From NCBI GenBank assembly GCA_046728935.1, contig JBKPFS010000107.1, forward strand, positions 4,923 through 68,922: a DNA stretch of 64,000 nucleotides. The letters run 5' to 3'. Position 1 is the stretch's first letter. Every line of letters begins with the position of its first letter. Below, piece after piece: positions 17,078 to 26,089 of this stretch. Source of the DNA: DATAFO01 sp046728935. GTDB taxonomy: Bacteria > Actinomycetota > Thermoleophilia > Solirubrobacterales > 70-9. The position numbers were made by a program, and so were the translations under genes. The notes beneath the pieces are model-generated. The model ran no database searches, was not told where the DNA came from, and saw only the letters and a list, made by a program, of their open reading frames with translations.

Positions 17078-19567
17078 ATGACCAAGAGCACTGACGTCGT
17101 CGCTAGCGCGGCAAGGGACATCAGCGAAGCTGATCTCGAACGGGTGCGCGAATTCACCCGTGAGCCGATCGTGCTCGAGGGAGAGACCGCCGCGGACCTC
17201 GCCCCGGGCAGCGCCGTGCGCCGCGCCGTGGAGGCGGCCCTCCGGGAGCTCGAGGCCGGCGCCGAGGCTCCCTCCTTCGAGTGGCGGCAGAACTACTCGC
17301 TGGTGCTCGGGCTCGAGCGGCTGCTCGCCGAGGACACGCCGCGTCTGCGCGACGGGGCCGAGCTCTCGGAGCACCAGGTCGACGCCCTCTCGGGGACGCT
17401 TGCCGCGCTCGTCTCGGAGCTGGAGAAGAACGGTGACCTGCGCACGAACGGCATGCGGGGCAACGGCGGCGCAGCGGCCGTCGAGGGCGAGGCGACCGTC
17501 GACGAGAACGGTGAAGGCGACGGGAAGGGCGTGCTGCCCGAGGACGAGGTCCTCGAGCCCGACGAGGAGGAGCCGCGCGATTGGGAGGAGCCCGCGGAGG
17601 GCGAGCAGGTTGAGGAGGCTCCCGAGGACCCCGGCGCGGATCGGCGGTTCTGGTTCGAGCACGCGACCGGAGCCGGCAAGACCGTCGCCGCGGTGGGATT
17701 CATCGACGCCTCCCGCACGGGTGGCGTCCTGATCCTCACCCACCGGCGAAACCTCGTCGACCAGTTCATCGGCGAGATCTCGGACCGCGGCTACAAGGAA
17801 CGGCTGTCGCCGCCGCTGCTCGATGGCGCCGACCATCCGTACGGGCCGGTGACGGTCGAGACCTACCAGTGGTTCGTCCGCAACGCCACCCGGGTCTCGG
17901 ACGCCTACGCGATCGTGATCTGCGACGAGGCGCACACCGCCCTGGGCGAGAAGACCAGCGCCTGCATCCGCCAATGGACGGGCCCCGTGTTCATCGGCAT
18001 GACCGCGACCGGGGCGCTGATCGCGCGCCACGTCGCCGACTTGTTCCCGACCCAGACCTCGCGCTTCGACCTCGCCCAAGCGGCGCGGCGCGGTGTGATC
18101 GCGCCGCTTCGCTGCATCCGCATCCCACCCGGCCCGGGGGTGAGGACGATCGCGAAGGTGCCCCTGCGGCGCGGCGAGGTTGACCAGGACTTCGACCAGG
18201 AAGAGCTGGCCAAGCTCTTGGACCAGGAGCCGTTCAACGTCGCCGTCGCCGACCTCTATCAATCGCGATTCCGGCGCATCCCCGGCGTCGTCTACACGGC
18301 GGGCGTGAGGCACGCCAACCACGTCGCCAAGGCGTTCCAGGACGTCGGCATCAACGCCCGCGCGGTCTCGGGGGAGACGCCCAAGCGCGAGCTGGCCGAG
18401 ATTCTCGCCGCCTTCGAGCGCGGTGAGGTCGACCTGCTGTGCAATGCGATGCTGCTCGCGGAGGGCTGGAACTCCCCCAGGGCGACGCTCTGCATGCACC
18501 TCGCCCCGACCGCTTCGCGACGCGTCTACCAGCAGCGGGTCGGCCGCGTGACTCGCCGAGCGTCGGGCAAGGAGGCGGGGCTGGTGATCGACTTCGTGCA
18601 CCCGGCGACCACGAGCGACGAGACCATCGTCACGCTTCACAGCCTGCTCGACCGCGACGTCTACCGCGGCGGCGCGATCGTGGTCGGGCCGGTGCGCCGG
18701 GGGCGCGGCAGGCGGGTTCGCGTCGAGCGCCGCGTGGTGCCCGTCTCGGCCGAGCCGGAGCGCCGGCTGGCGGTGCTCGAGCGCGAGCTGTGGCGGATCG
18801 CCGTCGAGCACCTGAACTACTCCGAGCAGCACGCCTGGGCGGCCCTCGCCGGCGCCCGGGTGACGCCGAACAACTGGCGGCGCGCCAAGGCGATGCTCCA
18901 GCACGACCAGGGCAACGAGCTGCGGCTGCGCTTCCTCCTCACCTGCGTGCAGCGCAACCGCAATCACCAGCTCCGGCTCAAGGCGCTGGGAGAGATCGCT
19001 GCGACGCGCGAGGCGGAGCCCTTCGACGACGCGGTCGAGATCGTCGCCACCTGGCCCCGAGACGAGCGGCGAGCCGGGGCGCGCGTGCTGCTCCAGGCGC
19101 TGGCCGAGCGCCGGATCGGCCGCCGCGACCAGGCCCAGGCATGGGTCTGGCGCCTCGCGGCGATCACTCGCGAGCTCCACGAGGAGTACGCCGTGCAGCG
19201 GTGGCCAGAGACCAAGCGGCTGCTCGGCCTGTTCGTCAACTCCTCCGGGCGCGCGCACGGCCGCAACGCGCGCCGGATTGTCCACGCCGCGCGCCAGCAG
19301 GATCGCCGGCTCGCGGTGGCGCTCCTCGCAGCGGCGCTCGCGCACACCCCCGAGGCCGAGGAGGTGCTGCGCGGCGCGCGGATGCGGATGGCCCGCAAGC
19401 CCTCGGCGGTCGCCCGCGAGCTGCTGCGGAACTTCCCCAGGTCGGGCGGCAAGCGCCGCAGGCGCCGAAAGCGCGGCGAGGGCGGGGATGCAAACGGCAA
19501 GGGCAAGCAGCGCGAGCGGCTGGCCGCCCACGACCCCGACGACAAGGGCTCAACCGACTCGGAGTGA
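17078..19567 (+). CDS. DEAD/DEAH-box SF2 helicase with long unassigned C-terminus
   Basis: This 829-residue protein has GGAG 8 nt before its ATG start. Helicase motifs: I at ~196 (H-A-T-G-A-G-K-T-V), II at ~282 (D-E-A-H), III at ~307 (M-T-A-T-G), V (C-N-A-M-L-L-A-E-G-W-N) and VI at ~485 (Q-Q-R-V-G-R-V-T-R). A strongly acidic, Glu-rich linker at ~125-185 separates an N-terminal helical domain from motif I. After ~530 a 300-residue helical Arg-rich region follows, ending in a basic K-R-R-R-R-R-K-R tail. This resembles UvrB/ERCC3-like SF2 helicases acting on nucleic acid, but substrate and pathway cannot be assigned. It overlaps the birA 3' end by 18 bp. Confidence 0.85.
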   Translation: MTKSTDVVASAARDISEADLERVREFTREPIVLEGETAADLAPGSAVRRAVEAALRELEAGAEAPSFEWRQNYSLVLGLERLLAEDTPRLRDGAELSEHQVDALSGTLAALVSELEKNGDLRTNGMRGNGGAAAVEGEATVDENGEGDGKGVLPEDEVLEPDEEEPRDWEEPAEGEQVEEAPEDPGADRRFWFEHATGAGKTVAAVGFIDASRTGGVLILTHRRNLVDQFIGEISDRGYKERLSPPLLDGADHPYGPVTVETYQWFVRNATRVSDAYAIVICDEAHTALGEKTSACIRQWTGPVFIGMTATGALIARHVADLFPTQTSRFDLAQAARRGVIAPLRCIRIPPGPGVRTIAKVPLRRGEVDQDFDQEELAKLLDQEPFNVAVADLYQSRFRRIPGVVYTAGVRHANHVAKAFQDVGINARAVSGETPKRELAEILAAFERGEVDLLCNAMLLAEGWNSPRATLCMHLAPTASRRVYQQRVGRVTRRASGKEAGLVIDFVHPATTSDETIVTLHSLLDRDVYRGGAIVVGPVRRGRGRRVRVERRVVPVSAEPERRLAVLERELWRIAVEHLNYSEQHAWAALAGARVTPNNWRRAKAMLQHDQGNELRLRFLLTCVQRNRNHQLRLKALGEIAATREAEPFDDAVEIVATWPRDERRAGARVLLQALAERRIGRRDQAQAWVWRLAAITRELHEEYAVQRWPETKRLLGLFVNSSGRAHGRNARRIVHAARQQDRRLAVALLAAALAHTPEAEEVLRGARMRMARKPSAVARELLRNFPRSGGKRRRRRKRGEGGDANGKGKQRERLAAHDPDDKGSTDSE

Positions 19568-20272
19568 GACCTCGCCCGCGCCGAGGGCGCGGCGTTCGCC
19601 ATGGGGCGTCGTGATCAGCAGGTTCCCCCGCTCGTCGGTTCCGGCCGCGGTCCCGCGAAGCGTCTCGCCCGCCTCCTCCCACGAGACCTCGCGGCCGGCG
19701 AGCGCGTCGAGCTCGCGGTAGGCGGCCAGCACCCGCTCCGGGTCGGCCTCCACCCACTCCGCGAGCGCCCGATCCAGGGCGCGGCGCGCCTCGTCGACCG
19801 CTACCCCACAGCCGATCGAGGTCGCTGGCCAGCGAAGGTCGGCGGGGAACTCGTCGTCCGCGATCGTCAGGTTGATGCCCACCCCGATCACGGCCCACTC
19901 CGACGGCCTGGCCTCGATCAGCACCCCGCCCAGCTTCCGCTCGGAGAGCCAAAGGTCGTTCGGCCACTTGATCGCCGGGCTCACCGGCGCCAGCGAGGAG
20001 ATCGCCTCGCAGGCGGCGACCGGGACGGCCAGCGGCAGCAGGGCGTGCCTTTCGTCGACCGGGCGCAGGATCGCCGAGTAGAGCAGCGCCTTGCCGGGCG
20101 GCGCGCTCCAGGTTCGCCCCCGCCTGCCGCGCCCCGCGGTCTGGGCGCCCGCCGTGACCACGGTCCCGGCCGGCGCGCCGGCCACGGCCAGCTCGCGCGC
20201 GCGTTCGTTGGTGGAGTCGGTGAGCGCGAAGTGGCGATGCGGCGCGCCGAAGGCGAGCGGGCGGGTGCTCAC
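19550..20272 (-). CDS. birA: Biotin--[acetyl-CoA-carboxylase] ligase (BirA catalytic form)
   Basis: This 240-residue protein has the biotin protein ligase catalytic core. D-S-T-N-E-R-A is at ~20, the biotin/AMP loop G-R-G-R-R-G-R-T-W near ~50 (the G-R-G-R-x-G signature), the substrate strand K-W-P-N-D-L-W near ~100, K-L-G-G-V-L-I-E and V-I-G-V-G-I-N-L. It lacks the N-terminal DNA-binding domain of E. coli BirA, so it is a class I ligase. A small SH3-like C-terminal domain is visible. Its start overlaps the stop of the SAM-hydrolase-like gene by 4 bp. Confidence 0.92.
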   Translation of the reverse strand: MSTRPLAFGAPHRHFALTDSTNERARELAVAGAPAGTVVTAGAQTAGRGRRGRTWSAPPGKALLYSAILRPVDERHALLPLAVPVAACEAISSLAPVSPAIKWPNDLWLSERKLGGVLIEARPSEWAVIGVGINLTIADDEFPADLRWPATSIGCGVAVDEARRALDRALAEWVEADPERVLAAYRELDALAGREVSWEEAGETLRGTAAGTDERGNLLITTPHGERRALGAGEVSLRVG

Positions 20273-21087
20273 AGAGCGGGCCTGAGCACGACCTCGTCAC
20301 CCGCGGCGAGGCCGAGGCGCTCCGCCGCGCTGCCCCGGTTGACCGCGAGCGCGAGGCTGCCGTAGGAGTCCAGGTAGAGCAGGAGCTCGCCCGCCGGGAC
20401 GTCGGCGAACGTCACCGCGTAGACGGCGTCGAGGGTCACCCCGCCCGCCTCGACCCAGAGCCGGTGGCCCAGCCTGAGCCCCGAGTCGATGGCCTGCTCG
20501 GCCGCCAGGTCGAGCGCGGCGTTGCCGAACCGATCGACGTACGCGACGTGGGCGGACACGAAGCGGCCCGGCTGGATCGAGGGCTCGCTGCGCGCCAGTC
20601 GCGTCAACACATCCGGCTCGATCATCTCTCCGACCTCGGCGAGCGTCGCCCCCTGGGCGATGGTCGCGGCGACCGGCGCGAACACATCTCGGCCGTGAAA
20701 GGTGGCCGAGAGCGGCTCGAGTCGAAACGGCGAGCGCGAGACGTCAGCGGCCTCGACCGCCCCACCCAGCCGCTCGACCGCGGGCCAGAGCAGCCCGTTG
20801 TCGGGCCCGACCAGGACTCGCCCCTCGGTGGCGGTCGTGATCGCTACCGCGCGTCGCTCGGTTCCGACCTCGGGATCGACGATCGCCAGATGTACGCCCG
20901 GAGGCGTGAACGGGAGCACGTTGGCGAGCACCGCGGCGCCCTGGCGGACGTCGTGGCGCTGGATTCCGTGCGTGAGGTCGATCACCGGCGCGTCGGGGGC
21001 GATCCGCGCGATCACCGCCCGGCAGACGCCGGCGAACTCATCGTCGGTTCCGTAGTCGGAGAGGAAGGTGATCGGGCGCGCGGCCAC
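20269..21087 (-). CDS. SAM hydroxide adenosyltransferase / DUF62 family
   Basis: This 272-residue protein has the DUF62 pattern: T-F-L-S-D-Y-G-T-D-D-E-F-A-G at the N-terminus, V-I-D-L-T-H-G-I near ~37, L-A-I-V-D-P-E-V-G-T near ~67, V-G-P-D-N-G-L-L near ~93, and F-H-G-R-D-V-F-A-P near ~130. The C-terminal beta-barrel includes Y-V-D-R-F-G-N-A. Family members hydrolyse S-adenosylmethionine to adenosine and methionine using an activated water. It is immediately upstream of birA. Confidence 0.9.
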   Translation of the reverse strand: MAARPITFLSDYGTDDEFAGVCRAVIARIAPDAPVIDLTHGIQRHDVRQGAAVLANVLPFTPPGVHLAIVDPEVGTERRAVAITTATEGRVLVGPDNGLLWPAVERLGGAVEAADVSRSPFRLEPLSATFHGRDVFAPVAATIAQGATLAEVGEMIEPDVLTRLARSEPSIQPGRFVSAHVAYVDRFGNAALDLAAEQAIDSGLRLGHRLWVEAGGVTLDAVYAVTFADVPAGELLLYLDSYGSLALAVNRGSAAERLGLAAGDEVVLRPAL

Positions 21088-21265
21088 GCACCGATCTAAT
21101 CAGGGCCGGGGAGAGGAAGTCGCGCGTCCCGAGGACCAGATCGACGTGGTGGAGGGCCTCATCCGCGTTGAGATCGAGCGCGTTCCGACCGGCGACGGTG
21201 CCGTACGTGACCGAATCGACGTTGCGGGTCATGCGCACGTCCACCGCCCCGCCGCCGAGTTCCAC
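21038..21265 (-). CDS. Possible small ORF or gene remnant, 75 aa
   Basis: The frame overlaps the start of the DUF62 gene by 50 bp. Its first 55 residues have a natural composition (V-D-V-R-M-T-R-N-V-D-S-V-T-Y-G, then A-L-H-H-V-D-L-V-L-G-T-R-D-F), but the tail is a shadow of DUF62 coding sequence. No family was recognised. It may be a short real protein, or a remnant in the 240-bp gap between DUF62 and cobA-hemD. Confidence 0.25.
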   Translation of the reverse strand: MELGGGAVDVRMTRNVDSVTYGTVAGRNALDLNADEALHHVDLVLGTRDFLSPALIRSVRGRAPDHLPLRLRNRR

Positions 21266-21329
21266 GCACCGACTCAGATCGCACCCGGGGCAGGCCTACT
21301 CGCGCCGCGTGACGGTGCGCGCCCGATGC

Positions 21330-22847
21330 CTAACGGCCGGCGGCGTCGGCAAGCAGGGCGTCGACGAGGCCGGAGGGATCGTGTCGGGCCGCCTCGACGT
21401 CGACCTCTAGACCGGCCTCGCGAGCGGCCTCGCTCGTCACCGGCCCGATCGAGACCACGCGGGCCCCGCGTGGGAACCTGTCGCCGACGGCCGCGACGAA
21501 GTTCCTGACCGTCGACGAGGACGTGAAGGTGACGTAATCGGCCCCCTGCGCGGCCTCGACCGCCTCGGCCTCGGGCTCCTCCGCGACGGTCTCGTAAAGG
21601 GCGACGACATCGACCCGTGCACCGCGCTCGCGAAGGGCGTCGGGGAGCGCGTCGCGGGCCTCCGCGGCCCGGGCGACGAGCACCGGCCGATCGGCGATGT
21701 CGAGGTCGGCCAGCGCCTGGACGAGGGCCTCGGCGACGAAGCGCTCCGGAACCACATCCGCAATCACGCCTCGCTCGGCGAGCGCGGCCGCCGTGCCGGG
21801 CCCGATTGCCGCCACGGTCGCGTTCGCGAGTGCGCGAGCGTCCCGACCCTCGTTCGCCATCGCCTCGAAGAGAAGGCGGACCCCGTTCGGGCTCGTGAGG
21901 CAGACGAGCGCGTAGGAGTGGAGGTCGTGGACGGCGTCGCGAACCTCCGGGCTGTCGATCCGGGGCACAATCCGAATCGCGGGCAGCTCGATCGCCTCCG
22001 CGCCGAGGGCGCGCAGCGCGGCCGCGAGCCCGCTCGCCTGCGCCCGCGCCCGGGTGACCACGACCGTGCGCCCGTGGAGGGGACGCCGCTCGAGCCAGGC
22101 GATGGTCTCGGCGTGCGCCGCCGCAGGGCCGAGGACCAGAACGGAGGGCGGTCGCAGGCCGGAGCCCTCGACCGCCGCCGGGAGCTCTGCGAGGGTCGCG
22201 GTGACCGACCGCTGCCCCGGCAGCGTCCCGCGCTCCACGGCGGCCGCCGGCTCTTCAGGATCGCGACCCCCGCCGGTCAGCGCCGAGACGATCTCGGGCA
22301 CGCGCTTGACCCCCATGTAGAGCACCAGCGTGCCGGGGAACCGCGCTAGCGCCTCCCAGTCGAGCGCCGACTCGGGCTTGCCCGGATCCTCGTGACCGGT
22401 GACGAACGCAACCGCTGAGGCGTCATCGCGATGCGTGACCGGGATCCCGGCGTACGCCGGCGCCGCGACGCCGGCGGTCACGCCCGGGACGACCTCGAAA
22501 GGGACGCCTGCCGCGGCCAGCGCCTCGGCCTCCTCGCCTCCACGGCCGAAGACGAACGGGTCGCCTCCCTTGAGGCGCACCACGCTGCGCCCAGCGCGGG
22601 CCAGCTCGATCATGCGCTCCGAGATTTGATCCTGCGGCACCGAGGCGTCCCCCGGCTCCTTCCCCACGTAGAGCACCTCGGCGTCGTCCCGCGCCGCGTC
22701 GAGGGCGCCCGGGGGAATCAACCGGTCGTGGAGGATCGCGTCGGCCGAGGCGATCAGCTCAAGGGAGCGGGCGGTCATCAGGCCGGGATCTCCCGGCCCC
22801 GCCCCGACCAGGTAGACGACCCCGGGGCGAGCCCCGCCCGCGATCAC
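21330..22847 (-). CDS. Uroporphyrinogen-III C-methyltransferase / uroporphyrinogen-III synthase fusion
   Basis: This 505-residue protein has an N-terminal SUMT (CobA) domain (1-~240): V-Y-L-V-G-A-G-P-G-D-P-G-L, R-L-K-G-G-D-P-F-V-F-G-R-G-G and V-V-P-G-V-T-A-G-V-A-A-P-A-Y-A-G-I-P-V-T-H-R. A HemD domain follows (~255-505): L-T-S-P-N-G-V-R, A-A-I-G-P-G-T-A and F-T-S-S-S-T-V-R-N-F. HemD closes hydroxymethylbilane to uroporphyrinogen III; CobA methylates it to precorrin-2, so one protein serves both heme and siroheme/cobalamin branches. I use the GTG at 22845-22847, which overlaps the hemC stop as GTGA. Confidence 0.9.
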   Translation of the reverse strand: MIAGGARPGVVYLVGAGPGDPGLMTARSLELIASADAILHDRLIPPGALDAARDDAEVLYVGKEPGDASVPQDQISERMIELARAGRSVVRLKGGDPFVFGRGGEEAEALAAAGVPFEVVPGVTAGVAAPAYAGIPVTHRDDASAVAFVTGHEDPGKPESALDWEALARFPGTLVLYMGVKRVPEIVSALTGGGRDPEEPAAAVERGTLPGQRSVTATLAELPAAVEGSGLRPPSVLVLGPAAAHAETIAWLERRPLHGRTVVVTRARAQASGLAAALRALGAEAIELPAIRIVPRIDSPEVRDAVHDLHSYALVCLTSPNGVRLLFEAMANEGRDARALANATVAAIGPGTAAALAERGVIADVVPERFVAEALVQALADLDIADRPVLVARAAEARDALPDALRERGARVDVVALYETVAEEPEAEAVEAAQGADYVTFTSSSTVRNFVAAVGDRFPRGARVVSIGPVTSEAAREAGLEVDVEAARHDPSGLVDALLADAAGR

Positions 22848-23737
22848 GACGCGACCTCGGCCGCAGCGCGGCGCAGGATGTCCTCCGCCCCGGCGGCGAG
22901 CATCCGCTCGGCGAGCGTCTCGCCGAGGGTACCCGGTTGCGCGGGGTCGCCCGCCACGCGGTCGCGAACCCACTCCTCGCCACCGGGCAGCCCCGCGTAA
23001 CCCTCGACCACGAGCTCGTCGCCGTGGTGAAACGCGTGGACGCCGACCGGCGTCTGGCAGCTCGCGTCGAGGCGGCCCACGGCGGCGCGCTCAGCGGTGA
23101 GCTCCACCAGCGCGGCGCGATCGCTGATCCGTCCGGCGGCGGTCGCCGCCTGCTCGTCGTCGCCTCTCGCCTCGAGCGCGAGGCACCCCTGCCCCGGGGC
23201 GGGCGTCAGCTCCTCGAGCTCGAACAGGAAGGCGATCTCGTCGTCGCGCCCGAGGCGAGCGAGCCCCGCCACGGCGAGCACGATGCCGTCGAAGTCGCCG
23301 TCGGCGAGGCGCCGCAGGCGGGTGTCAACGTTTCCTCGCAGCTCGGCGACCTCGAGATCCGGGCGCAGCGCGAGCAGCTGTGAGCGCCGGCGAAGGCTCG
23401 AGGTGCCCACATGCGCCCCCTCGCCGAGCTCGGGGAGCGATGGTGCAGCGCCCACGAACGCGTCAGCCGCCTCGGCCCGTCCCGGAACCCCAACGAGCGC
23501 CAGACCGTCGGGAAGCTCGCCCGGGAGGTCCTTGGCCGAGTGAACGCCGAGGTCGACCGCGCCCTCGAGCAGGGCCCCCTCCACGCCGCGTACGAAACGG
23601 GACTTGTCGCCGGCCTCGGAGTCGCCGCCGCGGACCGGGACCACCTCGGCGCCGCCCAGCGCCGCGGCCACCGCCTCGGCCTGAGCGAGCGCCAGCGCGC
23701 TTCCCCTGGTGCCCAGTCTCAGCGCCCGGCCCTGCAA
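22844..23737 (-). CDS. hemC: Porphobilinogen deaminase (hydroxymethylbilane synthase)
   Basis: This 297-residue protein starts at a TTG 4 bp after the hemA stop; the frame is open further upstream but there it runs through hemA. Features: L-G-T-R-G-S-A-L-A-L-A-Q at the N-terminus, H-S-A-K-D-L-P with the catalytic Asp at 70, S-S-L-R-R-R-S-Q-L, R-G-N-V-D-T-R-L, L-A-P-G-Q-G-type P-A-P-G-Q-G-C, and the cofactor-binding Cys at 227 in D-A-S-C-Q-T-P. It polymerises four porphobilinogens into hydroxymethylbilane, the substrate of the HemD domain encoded next. Confidence 0.93.
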   Translation of the reverse strand: MQGRALRLGTRGSALALAQAEAVAAALGGAEVVPVRGGDSEAGDKSRFVRGVEGALLEGAVDLGVHSAKDLPGELPDGLALVGVPGRAEAADAFVGAAPSLPELGEGAHVGTSSLRRRSQLLALRPDLEVAELRGNVDTRLRRLADGDFDGIVLAVAGLARLGRDDEIAFLFELEELTPAPGQGCLALEARGDDEQAATAAGRISDRAALVELTAERAAVGRLDASCQTPVGVHAFHHGDELVVEGYAGLPGGEEWVRDRVAGDPAQPGTLGETLAERMLAAGAEDILRRAAAEVAS

Positions 23738-23741
23738 GCCG

Positions 23742-25085
23742 CTAGCGCGAGTCGCGCCGACGCCGACGATCGCCGAGGTCGGTGACCTCGGCCTCGCCGG
23801 AGTCGAGCGGCTCGTCCTGCGCGTCGAGCCCGAACAGCTCTCGCAGGACGGCGACGCGGGCGTAGGCGTCGGCATCGTCCGCCGAGCGCTTCAAGCGCAG
23901 CGTGGGGTCGTGCAGCAGCCTCGAGGCGATCGCGCGCGCCGCGGCCCCGAGGCGGTTCCGGTCGGTCTCGGTCAGCCCCTCCCAGCGCGCCTCGTTCTCG
24001 GCCAGGACCCGCTCGACGATCTCGTTCGCCCGCTCGCGCAGCGCGGCGACCGTCGCAGTCACGTCCTGGGAGGAGAGCCAGCGCTCGAAGCGGCGAAGCT
24101 CGGCGCGAAGCACCGCGTCGGCCCGGCGCGCCTCCGCCTCGCGACCCGAGGCGTTTCGCTCCACCAGCGACTGGAGGTCGTCCATGTCGTGCACGCTCAC
24201 GCCGGGGAGCTCGCGGCAGGCGGGATGGATGTCTCGCGGAACGGCGAGATCGATCAGGAGCAGCGGCCGCCCCTCGCGCGCCGACATCACCTCGGCGAGC
24301 GGGTCGGGCTCGATCACGTGGTGCGGCGAGCTGGTCGAGGCGAGGACGATGTCGGCGGCGACGAGCTGCTCCGGCAGGTCCTCGAAGCGGACCGCGCTAC
24401 CGCCGAAGCGCTGCGCGAGGCCGATCGCCCGGTCGTAGTGGCGGTTGGCGATGAACACGGCGTGCACCCCGCGCGCCGCCAATGCCCGGGCGGTCAACTC
24501 GGCCGTCTCGCCGGCGCCGACGACGAGCACCCGGCGGCGCTCGAGGTCGCCGAGCGTCCGCTGCGCCAGCTCCATCGCCACCGAGGGGACCGAAAGCGCC
24601 CCCTCAGAGATGCCGGTCTCCGACCGGGCGCGCTTGCCCGCAGCGAGGGCGGCGCGGAAGAGCCGGTTCAACACCGGCCCAGTCGCCCCCTCGACCAGGG
24701 CCAACTCGTAGGCTCGCTTCACCTGCCCCTGGACCTCGGTCTCGCCGAGGATCATCGAGTCGAGTCCGGCGGTGACCCGGAAGAGCTGGGCCGCTGCCTC
24801 GCTTCCGCGCAGCGAGTAGATGTGGCCCAGAAGATCCGTGGGCTGGATCTCGGCTCCGCCCGCCAGCAGACCCAGCGCCTGCGACTCGGCCCCGACCGGG
24901 TCGGCCGCAAACAGGTAGAGCTCGGTGCGGTTGCAGGTCGAGATCGCCACCGCCTCGTGGATCTCGTCGCCCTCGGTCAACTCACGAAGCGCTCCGACCG
25001 CCGAGCCCTCGGTGAGCGCCAGGCGCTCGCGAAGCTCGAGCGGGGAGGTCTTGTGCGAGACGCCGAGCGCCAATAGCTCAGCCAT
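23742..25085 (-). CDS. hemA: Glutamyl-tRNA reductase
   Basis: This 447-residue protein has its start at the ATG at 25083-25085, supported by GGGAGA upstream. The catalytic Cys is 51 in I-S-T-C-N-R-T-E-L-Y. Other motifs are L-D-S-M-I-L-G-E-T-E-V-Q-G-Q, the NADPH-binding V-L-V-V-G-A-G-E-T-A-E, I-A-N-R-H-Y-D-R-A and L-L-L-I-D-L-A-V-P-R-D-I, plus a C-terminal dimerisation helix domain. This is the first committed step of C5-pathway tetrapyrrole synthesis. Its first 8 bases overlap the end of ccmD, coupling heme synthesis to the ccm genes. Confidence 0.95.
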   Translation of the reverse strand: MAELLALGVSHKTSPLELRERLALTEGSAVGALRELTEGDEIHEAVAISTCNRTELYLFAADPVGAESQALGLLAGGAEIQPTDLLGHIYSLRGSEAAAQLFRVTAGLDSMILGETEVQGQVKRAYELALVEGATGPVLNRLFRAALAAGKRARSETGISEGALSVPSVAMELAQRTLGDLERRRVLVVGAGETAELTARALAARGVHAVFIANRHYDRAIGLAQRFGGSAVRFEDLPEQLVAADIVLASTSSPHHVIEPDPLAEVMSAREGRPLLLIDLAVPRDIHPACRELPGVSVHDMDDLQSLVERNASGREAEARRADAVLRAELRRFERWLSSQDVTATVAALRERANEIVERVLAENEARWEGLTETDRNRLGAAARAIASRLLHDPTLRLKRSADDADAYARVAVLRELFGLDAQDEPLDSGEAEVTDLGDRRRRRDSR

Positions 25086-25254
25086 CGATGTTCTCCCGAT
25101 CCCTTTCCACGAGCTCGGCCAGCTCCCCAAGCTCCCGGTCGATCCGCTCGAGCTTCGCGGCCATGATCGCAACGTAGATCAGCACGAGGGCGAGGAACGC
25201 CACGTAGGCCGCGGCGACGTACTTGCCGGCCTCGTCGAGGGGGAGGGCAGGCAT
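25078..25254 (-). CDS. ccmD: CcmD-like small membrane protein
   Basis: This short 58-residue frame encodes one membrane helix (Y-V-A-A-A-Y-V-A-F-L-A-L-V-L-I-Y-V-A-I-M) followed by a charged helix (K-L-E-R-I-D-R-E-L-G-E-L-A-E-L-V-E-R). That is the size and layout of CcmD, which helps release holo-CcmE from the CcmABC heme exporter. Its position directly after ccmC and its 8-bp overlap with hemA support the call. The family is weakly conserved, so the assignment rests on context and topology. Confidence 0.75.
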   Translation of the reverse strand: MPALPLDEAGKYVAAAYVAFLALVLIYVAIMAAKLERIDRELGELAELVERDRENIDG

Positions 25255-25256
25255 CA

Positions 25257-25338
25257 GATGAGTGACCTCGTGGCCGCATGCGCTCGGGGGCGCGCGTGGC
25301 CGATTAGGTCGAGGACGCAGGGCGCGGGATCACTCATC
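25257..25338. repeat. Palindromic repeat with GATGAGTGA inverted termini, short copy
   Basis: This 82-bp element fills the ccmC/ccmD junction exactly. It starts GATGAGTGA and ends TCACTCATC (inverted), and shares with the copy at 26090-26252 the blocks GGGGGCG, TGGCCGA, TCGAGGACGCAGGG and GGGATCACTCATC. The middle of the longer copy is deleted here. The ccmC stop codon begins on its last base. Confidence 0.7.
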
Positions 25339-26084
25339 TAGGCCGACCCCGTTGCCTCGGAGGGAACGGTGGGCGCGATCCGCGAGCCGCTCGGGGCTAG
25401 GCGCTCGCCCTCGAGCGACCGGCGCAGGCGACGAAGCCGCGCCGAGGCGGACTTGGCCGCGAGCTCGAAGCGCACCAGGGTCACCCACAGCAGGGCCATC
25501 CCGGCCAGCGAGACGACGAAGGTGAGCCACATCTTCGGCGGCATGCCACCCTCGGCGGTCGCGAACACGCGCGGGTGAACCAGCGTCTCGGCGAGCCGCA
25601 CGGCGATGAAGTTGAGCGGCACGAAGGCGCCCGCCGTGATCGCGAACACGGACGCGTAGCGGCCCTGGCGCTCGCGGTCCTCGATCGCGTAGCGGAGCGG
25701 GTAATAGGTGCAGTAGAGGAGAAAGACGATCAGGAAGCTGACCAGGGTCGGCTCGTCCCACACCCACCACTTGCCCCACGAGGCGCGGGCCCAGATCGAG
25801 CCGGTGACCAGCACGGCGACGCCGAAGATCACCGAGATGTGGATCGAGACGTAGGCGCGGGCGTCGTGGACCGGATCGCCCGTTCGCAGGTGGCGGATCG
25901 CGTGGATCGCGGCGACGACGAAGCCGGACAGGGCGCAGATCGCGAGCGGCACGTGCAGGTAGAAGATCTTCTGGATGAAGCCCTGGTCGGCGTCGAGCGG
26001 GGCGTAGAAGAACACCAGCCCGAACGCAGCTCCGATGGTGATCGGCGTCGCGATCGCGATGGCTCTCAGACTGGGCATGCTCAT
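25338..26084 (-). CDS. ccmC: Heme exporter protein CcmC
   Basis: This 248-residue protein has six predicted membrane helices and the tryptophan-rich W-W-D signature W-G-K-W-W-V-W-D-E-P-T-L near residue 105, flanked by conserved His in F-Y-L-H-V-P and Y-V-S-I-H-I-S. This is the heme-handling protein that presents heme to CcmE at the outer face of the membrane. The C-terminal ~40 residues are a basic cytoplasmic extension. Gene order ccmB-ccmC-ccmD supports the call. Confidence 0.9.
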   Translation of the reverse strand: MSMPSLRAIAIATPITIGAAFGLVFFYAPLDADQGFIQKIFYLHVPLAICALSGFVVAAIHAIRHLRTGDPVHDARAYVSIHISVIFGVAVLVTGSIWARASWGKWWVWDEPTLVSFLIVFLLYCTYYPLRYAIEDRERQGRYASVFAITAGAFVPLNFIAVRLAETLVHPRVFATAEGGMPPKMWLTFVVSLAGMALLWVTLVRFELAAKSASARLRRLRRSLEGERLAPSGSRIAPTVPSEATGSA

Positions 26085-26089
26085 CTAAT

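Noticed and set aside
17075..19531. An 818-codon open frame antisense to the helicase gene
   Set aside because: It is a high-GC shadow: no domain, Pro/Arg/Gly-rich composition, and the plus strand encodes all helicase motifs.
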